A DNA stretch of 64,000 nucleotides, taken from assembly GCA_013373385.1 (NCBI GenBank), contig JABXHX010000005.1:1-64000 (forward strand), given 5' to 3'. Source of the DNA: Flavobacteriaceae bacterium. GTDB taxonomy: Bacteria > Bacteroidota > Bacteroidia > Flavobacteriales > Flavobacteriaceae. This document shows, piece after piece, positions 21,839 to 30,999 of the stretch. Both the position numbers and the translations under genes were made by a program. Under the pieces are notes generated by a model, which worked only from the letters and a program-made list of their open reading frames with translations, was not told where the DNA came from and did no database searches. The first letter of the stretch is position 1; each line of letters begins with the position of its first letter.

Positions 21839-24303
21839 AATTGCATTCCAATTTTAAAATTCAACACACGCCCAGTCATATAATTCGGAATTCCGTACAT
21901 GGTTTTAGAATATACATCTCGAACCCAAGTGTTGGTGATAGAATTATTGATATCAAACAAATTAAATAGCTCCAAACCAGCTGTAAATTCTTTAAAATTC
22001 CGCAACCATTTTCGAACTGCTTTTTTGTTTGCATCAATAAACACATAAGAAACGCCTAAATCTGCACGTTTATATGCGCCTAAACGACTTTGAAATTGAT
22101 ATGGATTAGCATAACTCGGTGATCCGCCAGGTACACCAGAATTGTAGACTAAATTCAAATACGCTTTTAAATCTGGTAAGTTAGGCACATAATCTTGAAA
22201 TAAGATTCCTAATTTAAAACGTTGGTCTGTAGGGCGAGCAATATAACCTTGCTCATTTATGTTTTCTTGAGTTTTTAAAATCCCTAAACTTATCCAGCTT
22301 TCGTTGCCAGGTACAAATTCTCCGTTTAAACGAACATCTAAACCTGTAGCATAAGCAGTTGCATTGTTTGTTGCTTGATAGCGAATACGAACATTATCCA
22401 CAGTATACGGATTTACATTACTCAACTGTTTGTAATATAGCTCAGTAGTTAATTTAAAAGGACGTTCCCAAAGGGTAAAGCTATAATCATTACCAACTAC
22501 AGCATGAATTGATTGTTGTGCGTTTACCTCTGGATGTATAGCACCTAAATTATTTTTCAGTTCTTTATAAAAGGGAGGTTGATAATACAATCCGCCAGAA
22601 ATTCTAAAAAGCATGTCTTTTTCCCAATCGGGTTTAATGGCAAATTGTGCTCTCGGACTAACAATAAAATGACTTTGAGCTGACCCATTATTGGCACGTA
22701 CTGACCAATTCTGAAATCGTAGGCCAACATTATACCAAACTTCGTGCTCGTTCCAAAAATTTCTTCGGCTGAATTGCGCAAAACCAGAAATTCTATTAAT
22801 TGTTACTGTATTACTTGCCCTAATGCTTTGAAATGGTTTTATTTCACTTCTATAAGGGTCATAAGGCTGATTGTTAAGACTGTGGTGTCTAGGACGTATA
22901 GAAAAACCAAGAGAGTCAATGACTTCCCATTCTTTAATTCTATCTTTAATATTTTCAGTTTGATATTTAATCCCCACATCAAGCTGATTTTTATCTTTTT
23001 TATAACTTGTTTTTAATTGAAAATTGGCAATCAACGCATCCAAATCATTTCTAGCATGATTTAACTGAGAACCAATTCCGGTTGAAAATTCTACTTTTCC
23101 AAAATTTTCTGAGCCCAAATTACTGTTTACTTCTCCTAAATTGTATGAAGCTAAAATATCAAAATACTCTTCTTCTTGCGTGTTATACATAGAAGCAGTA
23201 GCATCAAGGCTTAGGTTTTCATTTATTGTATAGGTACTATTTACAGCGCCAAAACTTGTTAAGTATTGATCTTTTTCTTGACCCTTATAAAAGACAATCA
23301 ATTCAATGGGGTTAATTAAGGTACCAAAACGCGTTCTTCTAGAAATAGGCGTGTAATTGTATTTATTGATAGAAAAGTTCCCTAAAAAATGAAAAGCTAA
23401 CTTGTTGGTTATCGCATAAGTCAAATAAGCTTGTACATCTGTAAAACTAGGCTTGTAATTGGTTTCAATTTGTTTGCTATTTACAAAAAGACTATTGTCT
23501 CGATGTCTTATTCCAAGAATTGTACTGACTTTTTTATTTTTAGTAATACCCTCTATTGTTGCGCTACCACCAACCAAACTCAACTCAACTTGAGTTTTAA
23601 ACTCAGTTGGTTTTCTATAAGTAATATCTAAAACAGACGATAGTTTATCACCATATTTTGCTTGAAACCCTCCAGCAGAAAAGTGAATGTTTTGTACCAT
23701 GGTAGCATTGATAAAACTTAATCCTTCTTGTTGTCCAGAACGAACTAAAAAAGGACGGTATACTTCAATTCCATTTACATATACCAGATTTTCATCAAAG
23801 TTACCACCACGTACATTGTACTGTGTACTGAGTTCGTTATTGTTATTTACGCCAGCAAAAGTCATCAATAAATTTTCTACCCCTGCATTAACACCGGGCA
23901 AACGTTTTACTTTAGCAACATTTACAGTGGTAATTCCTTTGGCAGCATTTTTATGATCTTTGATTACTACTTCGTCTAACTGTTTTGTAAGCGGAATTAA
24001 GGTAGGTGAGTAGGTAAGAACTCTTTTGCTACGCAAAGTAACCTTTTTAAGATGCTTTTGATATGAAACATGACTAAATGTAATTCGGATGGTTTTTCTT
24101 ATGGGAATACTTAACTGATAAAAACCATTAGCATCTGTAGTAGTACCTTTGTTTAAATAACTAACAGAAACATTTTTGATAGGCTTATTTTGCTGATTGG
24201 TCACATAGCCTTTTATCGTTGTAGTGTTTTGCGCAACAATAAAACTAGAAAAGAATAAGAAAAGAAATAAAAGTTTTTTCACAAAAAGGGTTGCTTTATA
24301 CAT
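21835..24303 (-). CDS. TonB-dependent outer-membrane receptor with carboxypeptidase-like N-terminal domain
   Basis: An 822-residue TonB-dependent transporter, which imports a substrate across the outer membrane using TonB-ExbBD energy. After a signal peptide (ending VAQ) comes a carboxypeptidase-like domain (about 27-110: TTTIKGYVTNQQNKPIKNVSV, then TTDANGFYQLSI), a plug (about 120-230, with GVENLLMTFAGVNNNNE and QYNVRGGNFDENLVYVNG), and a C-terminal barrel ending in the aromatic TGRVLNFKIGMQF. There is no SusD-like gene next to it, so it is not a classic polysaccharide locus; the ligand is unknown. It is 6 bases downstream of the M23 peptidase gene, and the pair is probably cotranscribed. 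Confidence 0.92.
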   Translation of the reverse strand: MYKATLFVKKLLFLFLFFSSFIVAQNTTTIKGYVTNQQNKPIKNVSVSYLNKGTTTDANGFYQLSIPIRKTIRITFSHVSYQKHLKKVTLRSKRVLTYSPTLIPLTKQLDEVVIKDHKNAAKGITTVNVAKVKRLPGVNAGVENLLMTFAGVNNNNELSTQYNVRGGNFDENLVYVNGIEVYRPFLVRSGQQEGLSFINATMVQNIHFSAGGFQAKYGDKLSSVLDITYRKPTEFKTQVELSLVGGSATIEGITKNKKVSTILGIRHRDNSLFVNSKQIETNYKPSFTDVQAYLTYAITNKLAFHFLGNFSINKYNYTPISRRTRFGTLINPIELIVFYKGQEKDQYLTSFGAVNSTYTINENLSLDATASMYNTQEEEYFDILASYNLGEVNSNLGSENFGKVEFSTGIGSQLNHARNDLDALIANFQLKTSYKKDKNQLDVGIKYQTENIKDRIKEWEVIDSLGFSIRPRHHSLNNQPYDPYRSEIKPFQSIRASNTVTINRISGFAQFSRRNFWNEHEVWYNVGLRFQNWSVRANNGSAQSHFIVSPRAQFAIKPDWEKDMLFRISGGLYYQPPFYKELKNNLGAIHPEVNAQQSIHAVVGNDYSFTLWERPFKLTTELYYKQLSNVNPYTVDNVRIRYQATNNATAYATGLDVRLNGEFVPGNESWISLGILKTQENINEQGYIARPTDQRFKLGILFQDYVPNLPDLKAYLNLVYNSGVPGGSPSYANPYQFQSRLGAYKRADLGVSYVFIDANKKAVRKWLRNFKEFTAGLELFNLFDINNSITNTWVRDVYSKTMYGIPNYMTGRVLNFKIGMQF

Positions 24304-24309
24304 ACGAAA

Positions 24310-26007
24310 TTACTGCTTTTTATAAAACGTAGCATTTAATGTATTCGTATTTCCAACATTATCTTCAACAGTAATTTCTAATAAGTGTTTGGCACCGACT
24401 AATTTTTTATCATTAAAGTCATAAACCAGTTGTCTCTTTTTTAAATCGTATTCCATTAAAATCCATTCACCATCTAGAGTTGCAGTGTATGATTTGATGC
24501 CGCTTTCAGTATCAGAAATTGTAACGATAATTTTTGAGTGTTTGCTAATCCATTGTCCATCTTTAAAATTTTTTAAATAAACCTTGGGTTTTTTCGTGTC
24601 AGATAAGAGTGTGTATTTTCCTAAGGTTTTGGTAGTTGTAAAAAAAGTAGTTTTCTTTTTACGTGTATTTTGGTACGATGGGTATTTTTTATTGTTAATA
24701 TTTGCAATGTATAACTGTTCTTTTTGTTGTGCTGTATAGGTAGAAACATCAAATGTTAAGGTATAACTTTTATTAAGCGGAACGGTAGGTTTATGTACAA
24801 AGGCAATACCGTCTTCTACTTTAAAATCTAAATAAAGGTCTTTATAAAAAGTATGCTTAGGGAAAGCAATCGTTACATTTTTTTGTTGAAATTTATGAAA
24901 CTGCGAAGCTGTAATTTTATAAGCAGTCGTGTCTTTTGCAGCACTAAATACTTGATTACTTTTTACACCCTTTGCAGGTATACGAACCGTAGTTTTGTTA
25001 CCTGCAAAATCTGCAGCTATAATCTCAACTTTATAATTATAACCTTCTTTTATGTTTATAAGTCCATCATTAATAAGCGACTTGTATATTTTTAATTTGT
25101 TGGCTTTTTCTCTAAATGTTTTTTGAAACCGATGTTTAAAACGCGCATAACTTTTGTAGTCTATCAATAAATTAATGTATTTACTTTCTGCAAACGAAAA
25201 GGTTTCTAAATTATGATGATACACAAGATGTCCGTTTACTTTCATTTGTAAACTGTAGATCCCATTTTTATTTTTAGCACCGTTAAGTCGATCAAACACC
25301 TGTATGCCGAAACCAATAGGACCTTTTGCTGAGATTCTATTTGTAGTATAAGTATTGTTATTAATTTTTTTAAAAGCTAACAACGATTTATTGACTGAAT
25401 TATTGATTCTTGAAGAATCTGATAATGGATACACAAATACATCTTTTATGGTTGGTAAAATTGTGTCTTTTACATGAATGCCAAAATGCATAGGATTGAT
25501 AATCTTAGAAGTTTTTGTGTCTCTAATTTCAAAATGTAAGTGTGGAGCAACAAACCCACCAGTTCTTCCAGAATAAGCAATAACTTGTCCCTTTTTAACA
25601 GGTATTTCTCCTTCTTTAAAAAAGATATTACCGGTTTCGTAACTCTTCTTTTGATATTGAATGTTTTTAACATAGGTTTCTATACCTTTTCCAAACTTCT
25701 GTAAATGTGCGTACACAGTGGTATATCCATTCGGGTGCGTTACATAGATAGCTTTTCCATAGCCCCAAAGTGCTACTTTAATTCTAGAAACATAGCCATC
25801 TGCAGCCGCATATACATTCAATCCTACTTTGCGTTGAGTTTTAATATCCATCCCTGCGTGGAAATGATTACTACGCAACTCCCCAAATGTACCAGCTAAT
25901 ACAATAGGAATGTCTAATGGATTTCTAAAGTAATTTTTCGGATACTCTTTTTGTGCAATTAGTGTAGTAGTATAAAAAAGTAAAATAGTAATAATTAAAT
26001 GTCTCAA
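24310..26007 (-). CDS. M23 family (LytM-type) metallopeptidase, exported
   Basis: M23 enzymes cleave peptide cross-links in peptidoglycan or act as scaffolds for amidases. The 565-residue product has a signal peptide (MRHLIITILLFYTTTLIAQ) and a LytM domain near the N-terminus: HFHAGMDIKT (zinc ligands His and Asp) and, further on, HLHFEIRD (HxH). The large remainder (about 200-565) is beta-rich, probably Ig-like modules, with DTESGIKSYTATLDG and DNVGNTNTLNATF. Zinc ligands are intact, so it may be active. The start is TTG at 26007; the preceding in-frame codons run into a stop with no ATG. Confidence 0.88.
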   Translation of the reverse strand: MRHLIITILLFYTTTLIAQKEYPKNYFRNPLDIPIVLAGTFGELRSNHFHAGMDIKTQRKVGLNVYAAADGYVSRIKVALWGYGKAIYVTHPNGYTTVYAHLQKFGKGIETYVKNIQYQKKSYETGNIFFKEGEIPVKKGQVIAYSGRTGGFVAPHLHFEIRDTKTSKIINPMHFGIHVKDTILPTIKDVFVYPLSDSSRINNSVNKSLLAFKKINNNTYTTNRISAKGPIGFGIQVFDRLNGAKNKNGIYSLQMKVNGHLVYHHNLETFSFAESKYINLLIDYKSYARFKHRFQKTFREKANKLKIYKSLINDGLINIKEGYNYKVEIIAADFAGNKTTVRIPAKGVKSNQVFSAAKDTTAYKITASQFHKFQQKNVTIAFPKHTFYKDLYLDFKVEDGIAFVHKPTVPLNKSYTLTFDVSTYTAQQKEQLYIANINNKKYPSYQNTRKKKTTFFTTTKTLGKYTLLSDTKKPKVYLKNFKDGQWISKHSKIIVTISDTESGIKSYTATLDGEWILMEYDLKKRQLVYDFNDKKLVGAKHLLEITVEDNVGNTNTLNATFYKKQ

Positions 26008-26116
26008 ACCCCAATTTTTAAGCTAAAATAGAAAAATGAAATGACATAATTCAATTTAAAAATAGAGTACTAAAAATCAGTCTGTTATAAATAATGCATC
26101 AAAAGTGAGTGTTTTA

Positions 26117-26148
26117 TTTGGCTTTTAAGATTCAGAATGTTAACTTTG
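26117..26148 (+). promoter_or_regulatory. Promoter of the coiled-coil gene-zapA operon (textbook Bacteroidota type)
   Basis: TTTG (26117-26120), 20 bases, TAACTTTG (26141-26148): both elements match the consensus perfectly, in the divergent gap between the M23 peptidase gene and the coiled-coil gene. The start codon of the first gene is 29 bases downstream of the -7 box. Confidence 0.75.
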
Positions 26149-26176
26149 TTGATATAGTTTTGATTCTTAATAATTG

Positions 26177-26467
26177 ATGAGTAAAACATTAGAAGCAATT
26201 CAGAATCTGGAAGATAAGTTACAAATACTATTAACCAATTATGAATTTTTAAAAGAAGAAAATGAAATTCTTTTGCAAAATGTAGGAAAATTACAACAGC
26301 AATTAACCAAGAATCAACAAGAAATAGCAACTCAGAAAAAAAAATATGATTTGCTAAAGATTGCAAAAACTATAGATGGCAGTAACGAAAGTACTAGAGA
26401 AACAAAACTCAAAATAAATGCTTTAATTCGAGAAATCGATAAGTGTATTATTCAATTAAGCGAATAA
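26177..26467 (+). CDS. Small coiled-coil protein upstream of zapA
   Basis: A 96-residue protein that is nearly all coiled coil: LEAIQNLEDKLQILLTNYEFLKEENEILLQNVGKLQQQL has clear heptads, and the C-terminal KLKINALIREIDKCIIQLSE is a second short helix. In size and position it resembles ZapB-like or other division-associated coiled coils, and in Flavobacteriia such a gene regularly precedes zapA, so a division role is a fair inference. ATG at 26177 was chosen; the TTG three bases upstream would add only one residue. The gap to zapA is 13 bases. Confidence 0.78.
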   Translation: MSKTLEAIQNLEDKLQILLTNYEFLKEENEILLQNVGKLQQQLTKNQQEIATQKKKYDLLKIAKTIDGSNESTRETKLKINALIREIDKCIIQLSE

Positions 26468-26480
26468 AAGTTCATTAACA

Positions 26481-26774
26481 GTGTCAAAGAAATTGAAGAT
26501 TAATGTTGTAATAGCAGGTAGAACATATCCTTTAAGTGTAAAGAGTACACAAGAAGAAGAAGGAATGAGAAAAGCTGCAGCCAATATTAATAAGCTAATC
26601 ACTTTGTACGAGCAAAATTATGCTGTTAATGACAAACAAGATGTGTTGGCAATGTGTGCATTGCGCTTTGCATCTCAATTAGAAATATCGGCAATTGAAA
26701 CTTCAGATACCTCTGATGAAGCATTGAAAAAAATAAATAGTTTAAATGCATTGTTACAATCGCATTTAGAATAA
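26481..26774 (+). CDS. zapA: Cell division protein ZapA
   Basis: ZapA binds FtsZ and cross-links its filaments. The 97-residue product has the family pattern: N-terminal strand KLKINVVIAGRTYPLSVKSTQEEEGMRKAAANINKLI, then a helix DVLAMCALRFASQLEIS that leads to the C-terminal coiled coil for tetramer formation. The start is GTG at 26481, 13 bases after the coiled-coil gene. It is followed by 6S RNA and rny, the same order as I recall in other Flavobacteriia; in E. coli the 6S RNA gene also follows zapA. Confidence 0.9.
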   Translation: MSKKLKINVVIAGRTYPLSVKSTQEEEGMRKAAANINKLITLYEQNYAVNDKQDVLAMCALRFASQLEISAIETSDTSDEALKKINSLNALLQSHLE

Positions 26775-26804
26775 GTTCTTTTAAATAATAACATTAAAAT
26801 ACAC

Positions 26805-26988
26805 TGCCTACGTTAGTAATTAGTTTATTAAACTCAACACTATTCAATTATGAAAGGTGAGTCTTAATTGCAAAAGCAGGCCATTAAAGCTAAACTTGTT
26901 TTAGTTTTTTGAATGGATCCTTGACCAATTTGTTAGCCTTATAAATGTCATATTGGAGTTTAAAAACGACCTAATGTAGGCTTTTTTT
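26805..26988 (+). ncRNA. ssrS: 6S RNA (candidate)
   Basis: A roughly 184-base non-coding stretch between zapA and rny. The ends pair: GCCTACGTTAG (26806-26816) with CTAATGTAGGC (26971-26981), 11 bp with one G-U pair, followed by T7, a terminator-like end. This is the closing-stem architecture of 6S RNA, which mimics an open promoter and binds housekeeping RNA polymerase. Length (about 180 nt) and position after zapA fit. The A/T-rich centre (about 26850-26920) could form the bulge. The assignment rests on structure and synteny; it was not searched against a covariance model. Confidence 0.72.
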
Positions 26989-27006
26989 ATATATAAAAAT
27001 AAAATT

Positions 27007-28572
27007 ATGGATGGAGTTATACTTCTTATTGCAATTGGTGTAATAGGAGCAGTAATAGGATTTATCATTGCTAAAGCAGTTGAAAAATCTAAAGGAAAAA
27101 AGTTATTAAATAGTACAAAAAAAGAAGCAGCAGCAATTTTAAAAGAAGCAAAAATTGACGCTGAATCTCTAAAAAAAGATAAGATATTACAGGCAAAAGA
27201 AAAGTTTATAGAGCTTAAATCTGAGCACGAAAAAGTAATTTTAGCAAGAGAAAAGAAAATATCTGATGTTGAAAAAAGAATACGTGATAGAGAATCGCAA
27301 GTAGCATCAGAGTTAGATAAAAATAAAAAGCTAAACAAAGCTTTAGAGCAAAAGCAATCTGATTTTGAATACAAGCTTGGCTTTCTAGAAAAGAAAGAAA
27401 ACGAGTTAGAGAAGATGCATAAAAGGCATGTAGATATGCTAGAGCAAATATCTGGTCTATCTGCTGATGAAGCTAAAAAAGAATTGGTAGCATCGTTGAA
27501 AGACGAAGCTAAAACAGAAGCGATGGCTTTTATACAAAATTCTATTGAAGAAGCCAAATTAACTGCAGAACAAGATGCACGAAAAGTAGTGTTGAATACC
27601 ATACAAAGAGTAGGTGTAGAGCAAGCTGTAGAAAACTGTGTCTCTGTATTTAACTTAGAATCAGACGATGTTAAAGGTAGAATTATTGGTAGAGAAGGAC
27701 GTAATATTCGCGCTTTAGAAGCTGCAACAGGAGTAGAAATTATTGTTGATGATACGCCAGAAGCTATTATACTTTCTTGTTTTGATCCCGTTAGAAGAGA
27801 GGTAGCAAGATTGTCTTTACACAAGTTAGTTACTGACGGAAGAATACATCCTGCAAGAATTGAAGAAGTAGTAAAGAAAACAGAAAAACAAATTACTCAA
27901 GAAATTATAGAGGTTGGTAAGCGTACTGTAATAGATTTAGGAATTAATGGTCTGCACCCTGAGTTGATTAAAACTGTGGGACGTATGAAATACCGTTCTT
28001 CTTACGGGCAAAACTTATTGCAACACTCTAGAGAAGTTGCGAATCTATGTGGTATTATGGCTGCAGAAATGGGCTTAAATGCTAAAATGGCTAAGCGTGC
28101 TGGTTTATTACACGATATTGGTAAAGTGCCAGATGCAGAAAGTGAACTACCACATGCTTTATTAGGGATGCAATGGGCAGAGAAATACGGAGAAAAACCA
28201 GAAGTTTGTAATGCCATTGGAGCACACCATGATGAGATTGAAATGAAAAGTTTAATTTCACCAATTGTTCAAGTTTGTGATGCTATTTCTGGCGCAAGGC
28301 CAGGTGCAAGACGTCAAGTATTAGATTCATATATTCAACGTTTAAAAGACTTAGAAGACATTGCTTTTGGATTTACAGGAGTTCAAAAAGCCTATGCAAT
28401 TCAGGCTGGACGTGAGCTTCGAGTAATGGTAGAAAGCACCAAGGTAAATGATGAAAAAGCTGCAGAACTTTCATTCGGAATTTCTCAAAAAATTCAGAAT
28501 GATATGACGTATCCAGGGCAAGTAAAAGTAACAGTGATTAGAGAAACTAGAGCAGTAAATGTAGCTAAATAA
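27007..28572 (+). CDS. rny: Ribonuclease Y
   Basis: RNase Y is a membrane-bound endoribonuclease that starts mRNA decay. The 521-residue product has an N-terminal transmembrane helix ([19 protein letters not shown]), a long coiled coil (about 30-190), a KH RNA-binding domain ([19 protein letters not shown], about 220-240) and an HD hydrolase domain ([10 protein letters not shown] with [12 protein letters not shown], and IGAHHDE). All HD metal ligands are visible. Length matches the family (about 520). The gene follows 6S RNA by 18 bases and ends at a bidirectional terminator. Confidence 0.96.
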   Translation: MDGVILLIAIGVIGAVIGFIIAKAVEKSKGKKLLNSTKKEAAAILKEAKIDAESLKKDKILQAKEKFIELKSEHEKVILAREKKISDVEKRIRDRESQVASELDKNKKLNKALEQKQSDFEYKLGFLEKKENELEKMHKRHVDMLEQISGLSADEAKKELVASLKDEAKTEAMAFIQNSIEEAKLTAEQDARKVVLNTIQRVGVEQAVENCVSVFNLESDDVKGRIIGREGRNIRALEAATGVEIIVDDTPEAIILSCFDPVRREVARLSLHKLVTDGRIHPARIEEVVKKTEKQITQEIIEVGKRTVIDLGINGLHPELIKTVGRMKYRSSYGQNLLQHSREVANLCGIMAAEMGLNAKMAKRAGLLHDIGKVPDAESELPHALLGMQWAEKYGEKPEVCNAIGAHHDEIEMKSLISPIVQVCDAISGARPGARRQVLDSYIQRLKDLEDIAFGFTGVQKAYAIQAGRELRVMVESTKVNDEKAAELSFGISQKIQNDMTYPGQVKVTVIRETRAVNVAK

Positions 28573-28592
28573 TATCTCAAAGAAAATAAATT

Positions 28593-28624
28593 AAAAAGTC
28601 TCAAGAGTTCTTGAGGCTTTTTTA
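28593..28624. terminator. Bidirectional terminator between rny and xerD
   Basis: AAAAAGTCTCAAG and CTTGAGGCTTTTT form a stem of about 13 bp (one G-T pair) around a short loop. It serves rny (+) and xerD (-), whose stop codon lies in the right arm. Confidence 0.9.
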
Positions 28625-29521
28625 GTTTCTGGGATGAAATTTTTCTACAACATCCTTTAAAAATGATTTATCTAAATGAACATAAATTTCGGTTGTAGTA
28701 ATGCTTTCATGTCCAAGCATTTGTTGTATAGCTCTTAAATCGGCACCACCTTCTAGTAAATGTGTCGCAAAAGAATGACGTAAAGTATGCGGGCCAATTT
28801 TTTTATTCAAATTGATTTTTATTGATAACTCTTTAATAATCATAAAGATCATTTGACGCGTAAGCCCTTTTCCTCTTCGGTTTAAAAACAAGGTGTCTTC
28901 AAACCCCTTTTGTGGTTGAATATGACTTCTAATATCTCTGATGTAAAATTGAATGTATTTTTGCGTATTGTAGTTTATAGGTGTAAAACGTTCTTTATTT
29001 CCTTTTCCAAGAACTCTAATAAACCCTTCGTCAAAAAACAAATCTGATATTGATAGATTAATGACTTCACTAACACGCAAACCACAACTGTAGATGGTTT
29101 CTAATATGGTTCTATTTCTTTCACCTTGCGAATGACTTAAATCAATAGCAGCAATTAATTCATCAATTTCTTTTTGACTTAAAGTGTCTGGAAGTTTTCT
29201 CCCTATTTTAGGAGCTTCTAATAGTTCTGTTGGGTTTGATTTTCGATAATCTTCAAAAATTAAATAATCGAAAAAATTACGTAGACCAGAAATGATTCTT
29301 GATTGTGTTCTAGGTTTTACTTCTTTAGCAATTTCATAAATAAACTGTTGTATGATAGTATTGTCAATTTTAATAGGAGAAATAGTAATCTCATGATTTT
29401 CTAAATAATACACAAGCTTTTTAATGTCTCTTGTATAACTATCAATGGTGTTGTTAGAAAGTCCTCTTTCTATCTTTAAAAATAGTTGATAATCTTTAAT
29501 TGCATCTTGCCATTTCATCAA
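28622..29521 (-). CDS. xerD: Site-specific tyrosine recombinase XerD
   Basis: XerD with XerC resolves chromosome dimers at dif. The 299-residue product has an N-terminal SAM-like core-binding domain (about 1-95) and a catalytic domain with all residues: Arg149 (CGLRVSEV), Lys173 (GKGNKER), His245 and Arg248 (HTLRHSFATHLLEGGADLRA), His271 (MLGHESITTTEIYVHLD) and Tyr280. Length and motifs are those of housekeeping XerD, not a phage integrase, and no attachment repeats are seen nearby. In Bacteroidota one such recombinase often does the work of both XerC and XerD. Confidence 0.93.
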   Translation of the reverse strand: MMKWQDAIKDYQLFLKIERGLSNNTIDSYTRDIKKLVYYLENHEITISPIKIDNTIIQQFIYEIAKEVKPRTQSRIISGLRNFFDYLIFEDYRKSNPTELLEAPKIGRKLPDTLSQKEIDELIAAIDLSHSQGERNRTILETIYSCGLRVSEVINLSISDLFFDEGFIRVLGKGNKERFTPINYNTQKYIQFYIRDIRSHIQPQKGFEDTLFLNRRGKGLTRQMIFMIIKELSIKINLNKKIGPHTLRHSFATHLLEGGADLRAIQQMLGHESITTTEIYVHLDKSFLKDVVEKFHPRN

Positions 29522-29530
29522 ATTAAAGAT

Positions 29531-29562
29531 ATAAAAAAAGCACTACATAATCGTAGTGCTTA
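29531..29562 (-). terminator. Terminator of the outer-membrane protein gene
   Basis: On the minus strand AAGCACTAC and GTAGTGCTT form a 9-bp stem with a 5- to 6-base loop, followed by a run of seven T residues, 21 bases after the stop of the gene that ends at 29583. Confidence 0.85.
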
Positions 29563-29582
29563 AAAAAATATAAAGGAATCAT

Positions 29583-30053
29583 TTACCAAGCATAACCTAG
29601 TGAAACTCCAATTGCTAAAGCAGTAGAGTTCAATCCAGCTAAGCTTTTACCTCCAGTAACAATACCTAAACCACCAAAAACGTCAACAACAAAATTATTA
29701 CTAAAAATCCATTGATGACCTCCCTCAGCACCAATGTTAAAAACAGTAGCTTTGTTATTTGCTCCATCTTTTAATGAGAAAAAGCCTGCACTTGGTCCTG
29801 CATGCCATCCTTTTAAATTTTCTTCTCCAAAATACCATCTGTATTCTGCTCCAGCACCAATACCATTAATGCTAGATACATTGTAATAAATACCAGAAAT
29901 AGTTAAAGAATTTTTCTCTCCAACAGAAAATTCATAGCCTGCATTAGCAACTCCAACTGCTAAACCTAAAGGGTTAGCTTTAATAACACTTGATTGAGCA
30001 TTTACTGCATTAAAAGAAAATAGGGTAATTGCTAAAATTAAAATTTTTTTCAT
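29583..30053 (-). CDS. Exported outer-membrane beta-barrel protein, function unknown
   Basis: A 156-residue product with a signal peptide (MKKILILAITLFSFNAVNAQ) and Gly-rich beta-strands (GLAVGVANAGYEFSVGEKNSL, GAGAEYRWYFGEENLKGWHAGPSAGFFSLKDG) ending in the aromatic LGYAW typical of outer-membrane barrels. It resembles small DUF3575-like or OprF-type barrel proteins, but no family can be fixed by eye. It is a single gene with its own terminator, divergent from aroQ. A near-consensus TATATTTA lies upstream on the minus strand. Confidence 0.75.
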   Translation of the reverse strand: MKKILILAITLFSFNAVNAQSSVIKANPLGLAVGVANAGYEFSVGEKNSLTISGIYYNVSSINGIGAGAEYRWYFGEENLKGWHAGPSAGFFSLKDGANNKATVFNIGAEGGHQWIFSNNFVVDVFGGLGIVTGGKSLAGLNSTALAIGVSLGYAW

Positions 30054-30126
30054 TCTATATATTTTATAGTTAATAAGTTATAAATATAAAAAAAAGGTGG
30101 ATATTTACCCAGTAAATAAGTGTAAA

Positions 30127-30540
30127 ATGAAATTAATTATTATCAACGGACCCAATTTGAATTTATTAGGGAAACGAGAACCAGAAATTTATGGTTCAGA
30201 TACTTTTAATGCTATTTTTAAAAATCTACAGTCTAAGTTTCCAAATGTAGAGCTTTCGTATTACCAATCAAATATTGAAGGAGCGTTGATTGATAAGCTA
30301 CATGAAGTTGGCTTTGACTATGATGGCATCATTTTAAATGCAGCAGCTTACACACACACCTCTGTGGGAATTGGAGATGCTGTAAAAGCTATTGAGACTC
30401 CTGTTGTTGAAGTACATATTTCTAATGTACACAGTCGTGAAGAATTTAGACACGTCAGTTATATTGCAGCCAATGCGAAGGGTGTAATTTTTGGTTTCGG
30501 AATTAAAGGTTACGAATTGGCTATTCAGAGTTTTTTATAA
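30127..30540 (+). CDS. aroQ: Type II 3-dehydroquinate dehydratase
   Basis: AroQ dehydrates 3-dehydroquinate in the shikimate pathway (chorismate, aromatic amino acids). From ATG 30127 the product is 137 residues: IIINGPNLNLLGKREPEIYG (start with the flexible loop and catalytic Arg/Tyr), YYQSNIEGALIDKLHE, ILNAAAYTHTSVGIGDAV, VVEVHISNVHSREEFRH with the catalytic His, and FGIKGYELAIQ. All family motifs are present. A GTG at 30097 would add ten residues that do not fit the family, so it was not used. It overlaps the convergent acetyltransferase gene by 6 bases. Confidence 0.95.
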   Translation: MKLIIINGPNLNLLGKREPEIYGSDTFNAIFKNLQSKFPNVELSYYQSNIEGALIDKLHEVGFDYDGIILNAAAYTHTSVGIGDAVKAIETPVVEVHISNVHSREEFRHVSYIAANAKGVIFGFGIKGYELAIQSFL

Positions 30541-30999
30541 ATCGAGTTTCATTTTTATATCGGAACGCTCGTAATGTGAATCTTTCTCAAGTTCAACTTC
30601 AATAAACCCTACTTTTTTATATAGCTTAATAGCTGGTACAAGTTTTCTGTGAGAATATAGAGTGATGCTTTTCCATTGTTGCTGTTTAGCAAAATCAATA
30701 CAATAATCCATTAACTGTTGCCCTATTTTAAAACCTTGATACTTTGGAGAAACTGCCATTTTACTCAATTCAAAGAAATCTTTTTGATTGATTAAGGCAA
30801 CAGTACCTACAATTTCTTCCTTTAGTTTTGCAAAAAAGATATAGCCACCAGTATCAATTATATATGCTTTAGGATTGCTTAATACCTTTTTATCATAAGG
30901 TTCTACATAAAAGAATTTTTCAAGCCAATCAACATTCAAATTGTAAAAGTGATTTGAATGCTGTGGCTCAAAAGCAACAATTTCTATAGATTTTTTCAT
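30535..30999 (-). CDS. GNAT family N-acetyltransferase
   Basis: A 154-residue GNAT enzyme. The acetyl-CoA loop is KMAVSPKYQGFKIGQQLMDYCIDF (about 87-110; QGFKIG is the Q/RxxGxG variant), followed by SITLYSHRKLVPAIKLYKKVGF (motif B). N-terminal DWLEKFFYVEPYDKKVLSNP fits small GNATs with an unknown substrate. It starts where ftcD ends (1-base overlap), so the two form one transcript read on the minus strand, and converges on aroQ. Confidence 0.85.
   Translation of the reverse strand: MKKSIEIVAFEPQHSNHFYNLNVDWLEKFFYVEPYDKKVLSNPKAYIIDTGGYIFFAKLKEEIVGTVALINQKDFFELSKMAVSPKYQGFKIGQQLMDYCIDFAKQQQWKSITLYSHRKLVPAIKLYKKVGFIEVELEKDSHYERSDIKMKLDL

Noticed and set aside
26901..27824. Long open frame on the minus strand opposite rny (about 307 codons)
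   Set aside because: It lies almost wholly antisense to the clearly coding rny and 6S RNA, has a low-complexity Ser/Leu/Phe-rich product, and matches nothing; it is a shadow of rny codon usage.
28622..29521. Integrase of a mobile element
   Set aside because: Sequence and length are those of housekeeping XerD, and no attachment repeats or phage genes flank it.
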